64,000 nt of DNA from Megalobrama amblycephala. Lineage: Eukaryota > Chordata > Actinopteri > Cypriniformes > Xenocyprididae. The DNA is taken from contig NC_063057.1 in assembly GCF_018812025.1 (NCBI RefSeq), forward strand, positions 21,189,138 through 21,253,137. The letters run 5' to 3'. Shown one piece after another: positions 57,701-64,000 of this stretch; position 1 is the stretch's first letter, and each line of letters begins with the position of its first letter. A program made the translations under genes and the position numbers. The notes below the pieces were generated by a model, which saw only the letters and a program-made list of their open reading frames with translations, did no database searches and was not told the origin of the DNA.

Positions 57701-57773
57701 GAATTCCTGCAAGGATGTAGAGCACACCTGCCCAAGCTGCGGAACCCTCCTCCATGTGCACAAACGCTTATAG
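42636..57773 (+). CDS. LITAF-domain protein with tandemly expanded proline-rich exons
   Basis: Nine exons join with consensus GT-AG sites into 1074 bases, 357 residues: 42636-42789, 42948-43076, 46555-46701, 51412-51471, 51601-51729, 53896-54024, 57212-57289, 57449-57590 and 57668-57773. Residues 1-51 carry PPPY (7-10) and PTAP (46-49); a second PTAP is at 158-161. Residues 291-357 form the LITAF domain: CPHC (293-296), a hydrophobic stretch with WVVCGS, then [14 protein letters not shown] and CPSC (344-347). In LITAF/CDIP1 proteins the two CxxC pairs bind zinc and clamp the hydrophobic part to endosomal membranes, while PPxY and P(S/T)AP recruit NEDD4-type ligases and TSG101. Usual length is about 140-170 residues; the excess is the six repeated exons. 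Start chosen at the first ATG after the acceptor at 42625. Splicing of all copies into one mRNA is inferred; they may be alternative. Confidence 0.75.
42948..43076 (+). CDS. LITAF-type gene, exon K1
   Basis: 129 bases, phase 1-1. Acceptor TATTTGTAG, donor AAAAAG|GTAATT. Codes [20 protein letters not shown] and [14 protein letters not shown], then GPKKKKKK. The lysine run abuts the donor. Confidence 0.75.
43290..43654. mobile_element. DNA-element debris left of the Tc1 fragment
   Basis: TAACAAAGTAATAACACTTAG and TACTTTTACTCC(A/G)ATA words match a common fish element style. It runs directly into the truncated Tc1. Boundaries are uncertain. Confidence 0.4.
43655..44290 (-). mobile_element. Truncated Tc1-type transposon
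   Basis: The right end reads TACTTTCCATACCCACTGTA, a Tc1 terminal repeat. The minus strand from 43931 codes the transposase N-terminus: [35 protein letters not shown] and [13 protein letters not shown], which are the two helix-turn-helix (paired-like) DNA-binding domains. The DDE catalytic part and the left end are lost; the frame runs into foreign sequence at about 43.65 kb. It lies in the intron between K1 and K2. Confidence 0.8.
44291..44839. repeat. Intron with minor repeats
   Basis: 44500-44580 is a run of CATAATTAT/TTATGAC words related to 51060-51300. 44620-44720 has repeating GGCCCAGATC/GATCTGGCCC words seen in many fish repeats. No coding signal. Confidence 0.5.
44840..45070 (+). 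repeat. Locus repeat cassette, plus copy
   Basis: It contains AACTACAACTGACTTCAGTC and ATTAAATCTTTCAAGATCTG. It is followed at 45410-45560 by a hairpin-forming piece with CAATGCATGCTGGG. Confidence 0.7.
45960..46140 (-). repeat. Locus repeat cassette, inverted copy
   Basis: Inverse of 39795-39898, with GGCTGAAGTCAGTTGTAGTT. It sits just left of the K2 module. Confidence 0.75.
46416..46554 (+). repeat. Duplicated intron block before exon K2
   Basis: TACCCAGACTCTGCATTCAA through TATTTGTAG matches 42814-42947, showing that the exon was copied together with its 5' intron flank. Confidence 0.9.
46555..46701 (+). CDS. LITAF-type gene, exon K2 (longer variant)
   Basis: 147 bases, phase 1-1. It matches K1 except for an 18-base insertion (VVDSSN after SQP) and HL changed to NL. 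It ends [11 protein letters not shown] before AAAAAAG|GTAATT. Confidence 0.75.
46958..47918 (-). mobile_element. TTAA-flanked element, copy C (inverted)
   Basis: TTAA at 46954-46957 and 47919-47922. The ends AGGTGCCCTCGAA and TTCTTGGGCACCT are inverse copies of those at 32174-33105. It sits in the intron after K2. Confidence 0.85.
47923..48271. repeat. Intron with hairpin-forming repeat
   Basis: AACACAACAATGGTGACAT at 48090 and the inverse GTCACCATTGTTGAGGTTTG at 48219, with CCCAGCATGCATTG between, form a possible stem. Related stems are at 45.46-45.56 and 54.99-55.12 kb. Confidence 0.6.
48286..48320 (+). repeat. SINE-like conserved module, second copy
   Basis: TTTAGCAGACGCTTTTCTCC and AAAGCGACTTACAAATGAGA, as at 7880-7922. 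Confidence 0.5.
48330..48792 (-). mobile_element. LTR-like repeat, copy 3
   Basis: On the minus strand it starts TGTCACAGAGACGAACTCTG, matching the LTR start TGTCACGGAGAC at 22388, and ends near a TTATTAATAAAGCCTGC word. It shares ordered blocks with 8810-9150. A (GT)n tract lies at 48690-48725. It is probably a solo LTR of a gypsy-type element. Confidence 0.6.
48690..48725. repeat. (GT)n microsatellite
   Basis: About eighteen GT units inside the LTR-like repeat. Confidence 0.95.
48830..50490 (-). pseudogene. L2-type LINE fragment: reverse transcriptase half
   Basis: The minus-strand frame 50476-49442 has [57 protein letters not shown] and [16 protein letters not shown] (catalytic Asp pair near 49745). 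After shifts near 49740 and 49200 it continues [20 protein letters not shown], then [14 protein letters not shown] and [13 protein letters not shown]. It is 5' truncated: the endonuclease is absent. A different subfamily from the element at 15-18 kb. It lies in the LITAF-type gene's K2-P1 intron, opposite to gene direction. Confidence 0.85.
50491..51339. repeat. Intron: cassette copy and ATAATTATGAC-type repeats
   Basis: 50700-50900 is an inverted locus cassette. 51060-51300 has repeated CATAATTAT and ACTTTTTATGTC words. 50970-51030 (AAACTGAAATGTCACATTC through ATGTATGGAAGCCC) is the uninterrupted partner of the insertion site at 56182. Confidence 0.6.
51412..51471 (+). CDS. LITAF-type gene, exon P1 (PTAP)
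   Basis: 60 bases, phase 1-1. Acceptor CTGTTTTCCAG, donor CCCG|GGTGAGC-type at 51472. Codes [20 protein letters not shown], nearly the same as the second half of exon 1, with PTAP kept. Confidence 0.75.
51601..51729 (+). CDS. LITAF-type gene, exon K3
   Basis: 129 bases, almost the same as K1: one codon change (R to H before GPKKKKKK). The flanking intron (51484-51600 and 51730-51830) is likewise copied. Confidence 0.75.
52407..53755 (+). mobile_element. TTAA element of the AGGATTAGTTCACTT family carrying a Cys-rich domain
   Basis: TTAA at 52403-52406 and 53756-53759. The ends AAGATTAGTTCACTTTTAAA and the inverse of AGGATTAGTTCACTTTTA are inverted repeats of about 300 bases. Unlike the 572-bp copy at 39138, it has a central 800-bp region with coding remnants (52874-53200). 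It sits in the intron between K3 and K4. Confidence 0.85.
52874..53200 (+). pseudogene. P2X7 C-terminal-like Cys-rich domain inside a transposon
   Basis: From 52880 the frame reads [18 protein letters not shown] and [14 protein letters not shown]. After a TGA at 53015 it continues in the same frame as [18 protein letters not shown] and [12 protein letters not shown], up to a donor-like CG|GTGAGT at 53113. One frame over, [19 protein letters not shown] follows. The C-x-C-x2-C-x-P...E-x-x-x-C-C spacing and the later C-I-T...F-P segment resemble the cytoplasmic C-terminal (ballast) domain of P2X7 receptors, which also occurs in many uncharacterised fish proteins with an FEPEYTEEE lead. The ATG at 52874 is followed at once by TAG. 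There is no channel domain; this is a dead copy of an element-borne gene. Confidence 0.6.
53806..53895 (+). repeat. Duplicated intron block before exon K4
   Basis: AATCTGTATAGAAAAGTACG through TATTTGTAG matches 51510-51600 and 42868-42947. Confidence 0.9.
53896..54024 (+). CDS. LITAF-type gene, exon K4
   Basis: 129 bases, phase 1-1. Codes [20 protein letters not shown] and [15 protein letters not shown], then GPKKKQKK. The 3' intron flank to about 54260 matches that of K3 (51730-51965), so K3 and K4 are the most recent pair. Confidence 0.75.
54300..54980. repeat. Intron with fragment of the 21-kb hAT-like element
   Basis: 54315-54372 (ACTCCGGGATGTTGGTTTAT, GTGTCAGGCACGTCA) is the inverse of 21076-21140. 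The remainder has no recognised feature. Confidence 0.5.
54998..55120. repeat. Hairpin repeat with GCAATGCATTCTGGG arms
   Basis: CATGCTGCAATGCATTCTGG at 55005 pairs with the inverse at 55058-55078, with only two or three mismatches. Same family as the stems near 45.5 and 48.1 kb. Confidence 0.7.
55390..56030 (-). repeat. Dispersed repeat shared (inverted) with 14.22-14.70 kb
   Basis: GATCTTGAGAAATGTC, GCAGTTGATGTTTCAG and GTTGAAAGTACTTAATATT have inverse partners at 14.3-14.7 kb. Confidence 0.5.
56182..57084. mobile_element. Phrase-repeat DNA element with 4-bp target duplication, copy 2
   Basis: Ends as in copy 1, flanked by ATTT at 56178-56181 and 57085-57088. It consists almost wholly of GAGAATAAAGTCATTAAATT-type phrases; from 56700 on, these run in inverted orientation, giving a foldback layout. 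It is inserted in the duplicated block preceding exon P2; the paralogous block at 50985-51025 lacks it. Confidence 0.9.
57110..57211 (+). repeat. Duplicated intron block before exon P2
   Basis: CTCATGTTGTGCTGCCATTT and GAGATCATGGTTTTCTGTTTTCCAG-type text matches 51367-51411 before P1. Confidence 0.85.
57212..57289 (+). CDS. LITAF-type gene, exon P2
   Basis: 78 bases, phase 1-1. Codes [20 protein letters not shown] then PTASAP. The PTAP of P1 is lost (PTAS), and a VQPT duplication makes it 18 bases longer. Confidence 0.75.
57449..57590 (+). CDS. LITAF-type gene, first LITAF-domain exon
   Basis: 142 bases. Codes [17 protein letters not shown], then [17 protein letters not shown] and [12 protein letters not shown]. 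It holds the N-terminal CxxC zinc ligands and the start of the membrane-embedded stretch. The acceptor CATTTGTAG and the leading EEVV/RLTD text are related to the K exons (AAVV/HLTD). Confidence 0.85.
57668..57773 (+). CDS. LITAF-type gene, terminal exon
   Basis: 106 bases with acceptor TTTAATCCAG. Codes [19 protein letters not shown] and [14 protein letters not shown], then TAG at 57771-57773. It holds the second CxxC pair and the HxHKR end typical of LITAF proteins. Confidence 0.9.
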
Positions 57774-58081
57774 CTTGTTCTGAAGCAGAGATAATCTGAG
57801 AGACCGAAAGAAACGTTTGGAGTGTCTGAAATGGCAGCAGCATCTGGACATTACTGCACTTCCTAATTCAAAGAGAACTAACACCATGAATTGAAAAGAA
57901 TGTTATGGTTTTCTCTTTCAAATATGCAAATATATATCCTGATACAAAATATGATTTATCTCTTATTGTAAAATGTATAATGAACTCTGCAGGATGTACT
58001 GATCATACAATGTAATGAGCAAAATATTAATTTAACTTCTTGCTGCCATTTTTTCACAACACAAATTTCCATTTTTATTTT

Positions 58082-58087
58082 AATAAA
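58082..58087 (+). terminator. Polyadenylation signal candidate of the LITAF-type gene
   Basis: AATAAA 309 bases after the stop codon, the first canonical hexamer seen downstream. Confidence 0.5.
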
Positions 58088-58179
58088 TTGTTCTCAACCT
58101 AAAGGTCTGCAAAAATATCACACAAAATACTAAGATTTTATTTGTATTTTTTTTAAATCTGATATTGCATGGTATTTCA

Positions 58180-58800
58180 CACTGTTAGACCTTACCAGGC
58201 TTTTTTACTCTAATAATAATTTGCTGTTTATTGTACAGTATGTTACTGTAAAGATACCACAAACTAAATTAAAACATTTTTCCTCTTTGTCGCCATCTCT
58301 GTTTGAAACCTGCGATTGCAGTCATATGCGGAACAGTTATCTGTATGTGTGTTGTGCGTCAGCACGGATTAATCTAATGTTTGCTGTCAGTCACCGCACC
58401 GGTGTGGATACTGAACTTCAGAATCACAGATTCTACGTCTTGAAAGTTTGACCAATATAAGAATTTTCACTGGAAAATATCATCTGAACAAGTAAGTAAC
58501 ATGTCTGCCACTTTTGTTCTGACCAACTGAGGAAAAATTGGCCTACAATAAATTGTGCTGTCAATGATGATTAATTATTATTACTGAACTACAAATGATT
58601 ATTACTGTTATACTTTGTTCTCAAATTGTTCATTTTTAACCAATAAATTTACGCACAGCAGCTTCAACTCATTTCATTTATAGAAACTGACAGCCTCAAA
58701 TTGTCTGACTGCCATTTAAATTTATAAACCAATATTTAAAATATGCTAATAACGAGAGCATATTATTACTATGAACTTATTTCATTAGAGTACACTAAAA
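58180..58800 (+). repeat. Dispersed repeat, copy 3 of 3 (split)
   Basis: ACACTGTTAGACCTTACCAG at 58180 and ATAGAAACTGACAGCCTCAA at 58680 correspond to successive parts of 31847-32130. About 380 bases of other sequence (58300-58675) lie between. Confidence 0.65.
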
Positions 58801-58966
58801 ACATTTCAAATAAATAAAAAAAAAAAACTACAGTCAACAAAACAACACACAGCATATCACATTTCATGATCTTCTCCTGAAATTAAGCACAGGCTCTACT
58901 CTTCAGCACAATGGTGACACACAAAACTTAATTTTTCAGTAAACTACTGGCAATAGTATGTTACTT

Positions 58967-59053
58967 CATGTTGACATTCATTTATTGTTCATTTTTATGC
59001 TGTGCTTTGTTATATATAATTCTATAATTGATAATTTACCTTAACCAGTTGCT
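58967..59053 (+). repeat. 95-bp dispersed repeat, copy 2
   Basis: Near-identical to 11219-11313, with a 10-base shortening in the middle. Confidence 0.8.
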
Positions 59054-59386
59054 TAATTTTATTTTTTCTTTTATTATAACCTAATTTTTATTCAGTACAC
59101 ATATTAAAACGTGAATATGAGAACAAAAGTCAAATTCTTAACACGAGAAATATATTGAAGAATAAAAAAGAACTACATAAAAGTTGTCATAAAAAAACGT
59201 CAGGAGTCAGTCAGGACGCACTATCCACCTTATTCCTACTCCCCATGACACTGCGCGAATTATGGGTGTTACTTCCGTTAAGCTGTAAACAGTCAGTGAA
59301 AGACTCACTCTATGAACGCAATAATGTGTTTTATTTTTAAACTGGGTACAATGAGATGACATTATTCTACTCACCCTTCAACCATA
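59054..59386. other. No gene seen
   Basis: 59205-59225 (AGGAGTCAGTCAGGACGCAC) also occurs at 22728-22746 inside a TTAA element, so a fragment of that family may be present. Confidence 0.4.
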
Positions 59387-59394
59387 CCCTAGTG

Positions 59395-59870
59395 AAAAAA
59401 AAGTATACTAAGTATACTTGCAGCAAGACTAATTATTAGTATATTTCAAGTGTGTTAATGATTAGTTCATTTAAAGTGTGCTATTTTGAAACAACTAATT
59501 TTGTACTAAGTATATTTAAGTTGAAATTAAGTAGTATTAAAATACAACTTTAAGTATATTTAGTATACTTATGTGTGCTAAATTGGAACAACTTCAAGTA
59601 TACTTAGTACACTTTAAGTATATGTCTGTGTAGGGACTAATTACATGCTTGATTAGTGATATTAAAGTGTACTTAAGTTGGGTTATAAGTATACTTTATT
59701 TGTGTTAAAAGTATAATTTTTTGTTATAATATACGTTGTATTATAAGTATACTTTATTTCTGTTATAAGTATACTTTTATTTGTGTTATAAGTATACTTT
59801 ATTTCTGTTATGAGTACACTTTGTGTTATAAGTACACTTTATTTGTGATTTAAGTACATTGCAAAATAAT
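59395..59870. repeat. Subterminal AGTATACTT motif array
   Basis: More than a dozen AAGTATACT or AGTATACTT words, self-complementary and irregularly spaced, many followed by TTATTT. Such clusters are often transposase binding sites. The same array is at 63410-63870. Confidence 0.8.
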
Positions 59871-60037
59871 TACGAGTGTCTTCAGAAAACACAAGCAATA
59901 TACACTGAATATATTATTTTACAGGTAATAGTATATACTGTATGCTCAGTACCTTTGGCTTATTCCAAATATTAAACATTACACACTTTGCAGTCAATAA
60001 CAATACACTTTGTTATTACTTATACTTTGTATAATAT

Positions 60038-60112
60038 AGTCAACATTTGAAGCGGATCAAAACCTTTAATCAAAGGTGTCCTAACTTTTTTGATCCACTT
60101 CAAATGTTGACT
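60038..60112. repeat. Perfect-arm hairpin inside the transposon
   Basis: CAACATTTGAAGCGGATCAA and its inverse at 60090-60110 form a stem of about 22 bases with one mismatch and a loop of about 30. It is repeated at 63162-63230 in the other arm. Confidence 0.85.
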
Positions 60113-60837
60113 ACTGTACTTTGAATTACATAATCTCACACAATGCAGTTGTGCTACTATTTAAATACAATTTAACACATTTTCCCAAAGTTGAATGCAT
60201 TTGTTTTCAAGGCCATTAAAACAAATAAAATGTAACAACATCACTAATGAAGAGACATATTTCATTGACAAATCCAATAGTTTTTATTTAAACTTAGATT
60301 CAGCAAAACTTACCATGTTTTTCATTAAAGAAAAAAAAATATTGGACCATGGTGACCCTCTATACACAAATACAAATAACACATTATATTCCATTTTCTG
60401 ATGAGCTTCTCATTGTGTCTGATGGCACAATGATGACCGCAGAGACTCGTGAAGAACAGCATCTGTTGACAGAATATACCAAAGATATAAGACAGCATGT
60501 TCAACTCTTTATTCACGTTTACAATAGTCTGTCTAAATCCTACATTGAACCAATACTATTTTTGAACAGTAAATGAGGATTAGCAGCAGGAACTGTATCA
60601 GAATGGCATGTCGATATTGTTTTCGGTACATAGTCAAGCATAAAACACTTTATGAATTAATATCGTACAGAATACGGGCCGATATGACCAATCATATGAA
60701 TGTTTTGGTGCTGCATACAAACATGTGCCATAAAACACCACACAAAAACTCAAAAAGGAGATATCAAGCCGAAATATCGCTCTCCGTTTGTTAAAGAAAA
60801 TAAAATAAAGTTTGTTAACTGGTAGACTACAACTCAC

Positions 60838-60887
60838 CTCCCAATAGCAGCACTTTTCTCCGGTTCTTTCAGGATCGCGTAGGCCAT
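60838..60887 (-). CDS. Short ATG exon with splice donor, left arm
   Basis: On the minus strand ATG at 60887 reads MAYAILKEPEKSAAIG and reaches a strong donor GGGAG|GTGAGT after 50 bases. Immediately upstream is a GC- and CpG-richer stretch with one tiny upstream frame (ATGGCGACGACAACC then stop), unlike the AT-rich remainder of the element. No downstream exon is identified within the element. It could be a transposase first exon or a captured host promoter and exon. The protein family is not recognised. Confidence 0.5.
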
Positions 60888-61844
60888 TAGATTAGCCGGT
60901 TGTCGTCGCCATCACGGTCAGGCTGCGATGTCACTTGATTGAACTGGTCAGAATCCCAAGATTGAGCGATGTATTGCGCTTTCAGTGTTTTATTAAATAA
61001 ATTATACATTGTGACATTATACTTCACCTGAGTGACTGAGCGAGGAGATTCAGACGACGACCGTGACGTCAGCAGCTCTGATTGGCTGAAGGCAGTGAGC
61101 AACAAAATCTGATTGGTCACAGACCAAGTTGAAGAGACATTTGAATTCCGATAAGTTTAACCACTCGACATATTTTTTCGCATTACTTGTGCTGCTGGTG
61201 TGTTGTTTAATATAGATTTGTGTGTACGATTGTAAAATGATTCTGCCAGTGTAAACTTAATAAACATTTACACATATTTGGAAATTGCATAGGCTACACT
61301 GCATTTACTAAATGGGCTTGTAATGCATTCATACTGAAATAAATAGCACAAGTAATATAATGAATTCCAAGGATGAAGAAGTAAACTTAAAAAATATACT
61401 CAAGTTTAACATTAGATACAACTTCAGGATATTAAATAATGTATTTTTTAAATATACTTTCAGTGCATTGTTACAATGATCATTTTCAGCACACTGTTAA
61501 AATATATCTCAAATATATTTTTATAAAGTGCAAATAAATACACTTTTAAAAAATGAACTGAACTTACACTTCAAGTATATTTTTCTAAAATATATTTTTT
61601 AGAAAATATACTAAAGTACAATTATTTTAAAGTGTGTTAAAAGTTGCATTGTGAAAATATGATACTAATATACTTTTTATATATTTAATGATAGTAAATT
61701 TTTTGTTAGTATATTTGCAGTGTACTATAGAAAAAGGGAATATATTTAAAATACAATAAAGTATACTTTTTTTTCACTAGGGTAGAACATTAAAAGGACA
61801 TTTGAAAGTGTGAAAGCATCAACAAGGTACTTTCAACAGGCCAT

Positions 61845-63885
61845 CCCTAGTGAAAAAAAAGTGTTAAACTTGAGTATATTTTTAAGTTTACTTCTTCATC
61901 CTTGAAATTCATTATATTACTTGTGCTATTCATTTCAGTATGAATGCATTACAAGCCCCTTTAGTATATGCAGTGTAGCCTATACAATTTCCAAATATGT
62001 GTAAATGTTTATTAAGTTTACACTGGCAGAACCATTTTACAATCGTACACACAAATCTATATTAAACAACACACCAGCAGCACAAGTAATGCGAAAAAAT
62101 ATGTCGAGTGGTTAAACTTATCGGAATTCAAATGTCTCTTCAACTTGGTCTGTGACCAATCAGATTTTGTTGCTCACTGCCTTCAGCCAATCAGAGCTGC
62201 TGACGTCACGGTCGTCGTCTGAATCCCCTCGCTCAGTGACTCAGGTGAAGTATAATGTCGCAATGTATAATTTATTTAATAAAACACTGAAAGCGCAATA
62301 CATCGCTCAATCTTGGGGATTCTGACCAGTTCAATCAAGTGACATCGCAGCCTGACCGTGATGGCGACGACAACCGGCTAATCTAATGGCCTACGCGATC
62401 CTGAAAGAACCGGAGAAAAGTGCTGCTATTGGGAGGTGAGTTGTAGTCTACCAGTTAACAAACTTTATTTTATTTTCTTTAACAAACGGAGAGCGATATT
62501 TCGGCTTGATATCTCCTTTTTGAGTTTTTGTGTGGTGTTTTATGGCACATGTTTGTATGCAGCACCAAAACATTCATATGATTGGTCAAATCGGCCCGTA
62601 TTCTGTACGATATTAATTCATAAAGTGTTTTATGCTTGACTATGTACCGAAAACAATATCGACATGCCATTCTGATACAGTTCCTGCTGCTAATCCTCAT
62701 TTACTGTTCAAAAATAGTATTGGTTCAATGTAGGATTTAGACAGACTATTGTAAACGTGAATAAAGAGTTGAACATGCTGTCTTATATCTTTGGTATATT
62801 CTGTCAACAGATGCTGTTCTTCACAAGTCTCTGCGGTCATCATTGTGCCATCAGACACAATGAGAAGCTCATCAGAAAATGGAATATAATGTGTCATTTG
62901 TATTTGTGTATAGAGGGTCACCATGGTCCAATATTTTTTTTTCTTTAATGAAAAACATGGTAAGTTTTGCTGAATCTAAGTTTAAATAAAAACTATTGGA
63001 TTTGTCAATGAAATATGTCTCTTCATTAGTGATGTTGTTACATTTTATTTATTTTAATGGCCTTGAAAACAAATGCATTCAACTTTGGGAAAATGTGTTA
63101 AACTGTATTTAAATAGTAGCACAACTGTATTGTGTGAGATTATGTAATTCAAAGTACAGTAGTCAACATTTGAAGTGGATCAAAAAAGTTAGGACAACTT
63201 TGATTAAAGGTTTTGATCCGCTTCAAATGTTGACTATATTATACAAAGTATAAGTAATAACAAAGTGTATTGTTATTGACTGCAAAGTGTGTAATGTTTA
63301 ATATTTGGAATAAGCCAAAGGTACTGAGCATACAGTATATACTATTACCTGTAAAATAATATATTCAGTGTATATTGCTTGTGTTTTCTGAAGACACTCG
63401 TAATTATTTTGCAATGTACTTAAATCACAAATAAAGTGTACTTATAACACAAAGTGTACTCATAACAGAAATAAAGTATACTTATAACACAAATAAAAGT
63501 ATACTTATAACAGAAATAAAGTATACTTATAATACAACGTATATTATAACAAAAATATATATTTTAACACAAATAAAGTATACTTATAACACAAATTAAG
63601 TACACTTTAATATCACTAGTCAAGCATGTAATTAGTCCCTACACAGACATATACTTAAAGTGTACTAAGTATACTTGAAGTTGTTCCAATTTAGCACACA
63701 TAAGTATACTAAATATACTTAAAGTTGTATTTTAATACTACTTAATTTCAACTTAAATATACTTAGTACAAAATTAGTTGTTTCAAAATAGCACACTTTA
63801 AATGAACTAATCATTAACACACTTGAAATATACTAATAATTAGTCTTGCTGCAAGTATACTTAGTATACTTTTTTTTCACTAGGG
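61845..63885 (-). mobile_element. CCCTAGTG-ended DNA transposon, right arm of the palindrome
   Basis: Inverse copy of 59387-61782, separated from it by 62 bases, with its own ends and an AT on each side. Three internal frames of 67-75 codons differ from the left arm by only one or two residues each. It lacks about 350 bases next to its left end (equivalent to 61409-61768 of the other arm). Confidence 0.9.
62386..62435 (+). CDS. Short ATG exon with splice donor, right arm
   Basis: The same 50 bases as 60838-60887, on the plus strand here: MAYAILKEPEKSAAIG then GGGAG|GTGAGT. Conservation of start, frame and donor in both copies shows the exon belonged to the element before it duplicated. Confidence 0.5.
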
Positions 63886-64000
63886 ATGAAAAAGCGTGAT
63901 TCTTTCCACAGCAATAACGGACGGGTTAAACATAACTATAGTGATATATATGTGCATTATGTAATGTATGTTGCTTAATGATAAATGGTCATGAACTTCA
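63886..64000. other. Window end, no feature
   Basis: Short non-repetitive stretch after the transposon. Confidence 0.4.

Larger units (their letters stand above)
59387..61782 (+). mobile_element. CCCTAGTG-ended DNA transposon, left arm of a 4.5-kb palindrome
   Basis: Inverted ends CCCTAGTGAAAAAAAAG and CTTTTTTTTCACTAGGG, flanked by TA on both sides (59385-59386 and 61783-61784). The subterminal 500 bases are packed with AAGTATACTT-like palindromic words. The interior has a hairpin (60040-60108), AT-rich text and an ATG exon on the minus strand. The right arm is a near-identical inverted copy. Confidence 0.9.

Noticed and set aside
60195..60794. Frames of 67-75 residues in the palindromic transposon arms
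   Set aside because: AT-rich, overlapping on both strands, no domain; they are conserved only because the two arms are near-identical.
1..64000. tRNA, rRNA, snRNA or microRNA genes
   Set aside because: No cloverleaf with A and B boxes, rRNA core or snRNA motif was recognised by eye; a covariance-model search would be needed to exclude small ones.

Overview
The window reads as repeat-dense teleost DNA, most likely from a cypriniform (carp/zebrafish group) fish. This rests on AT-rich composition, spliced genes with GT-AG introns, and the mix of elements: L2- and Tx1-type LINEs, a DIRS1 element, Ty3/gypsy pieces, Tc1, piggyBac, hAT and many TTAA-flanked class II elements, often nested. There is no sign of bacterial or organellar sequence, and I recognised no tRNA, rRNA or CRISPR array.

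One host-type gene can be assembled with some confidence: a plus-strand LITAF-domain (LITAF/CDIP1 family) gene from about 42.0 kb to 58.1 kb. Nine coding exons join in one frame to 357 codons plus a stop. The first carries PPPY and PTAP motifs and the last two encode the Cys-rich membrane-associated LITAF domain. Between them lie six exons, all phase 1-1, of two types that are tandem copies of each other: four K exons ending in lysine runs and two P exons, one of which repeats PTAP. The intervening DNA is duplicated too and has been invaded by Tc1, LINE, TTAA and 4-bp-TSD elements. A second possible host fragment, on the minus strand near 13.7-13.95 kb, has a lysine-rich and then glycine-rich hydrophobic tail and remains unidentified.

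Layout: 0-10 kb, nested DNA transposons (TTAA type, hAT, a THAP-carrying TTAA element inside a phrase-repeat element, a piggyBac transposase remnant). 11-19 kb, a decayed L2, a DIRS-like inverted pair, and a nearly intact L2 with one frameshift. 19-29 kb, an acidic trinucleotide tract, an hAT-like element, Tx1 LINE pieces, a gypsy remnant and an opposite-strand gag-like element with a 30-bp tandem repeat. 30-34 kb, TTAA and hAT MITEs. 34.4-39.1 kb, a DIRS1 element with inverted terminal repeats. 39-58 kb, the LITAF-type gene with its insertions. 59.4-63.9 kb, two opposed copies of one transposon forming a 4.5-kb imperfect palindrome, each holding the same short ATG exon with a splice donor.

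The most interesting observations are the exon-shuffled LITAF gene, the palindromic transposon pair with a shared exon, a TTAA element carrying a Cys-rich domain like the C-terminal domain of P2X7, and transposon nests whose empty target sites can be reconstructed from the sequence. All family assignments come from reading motifs, not from searches.
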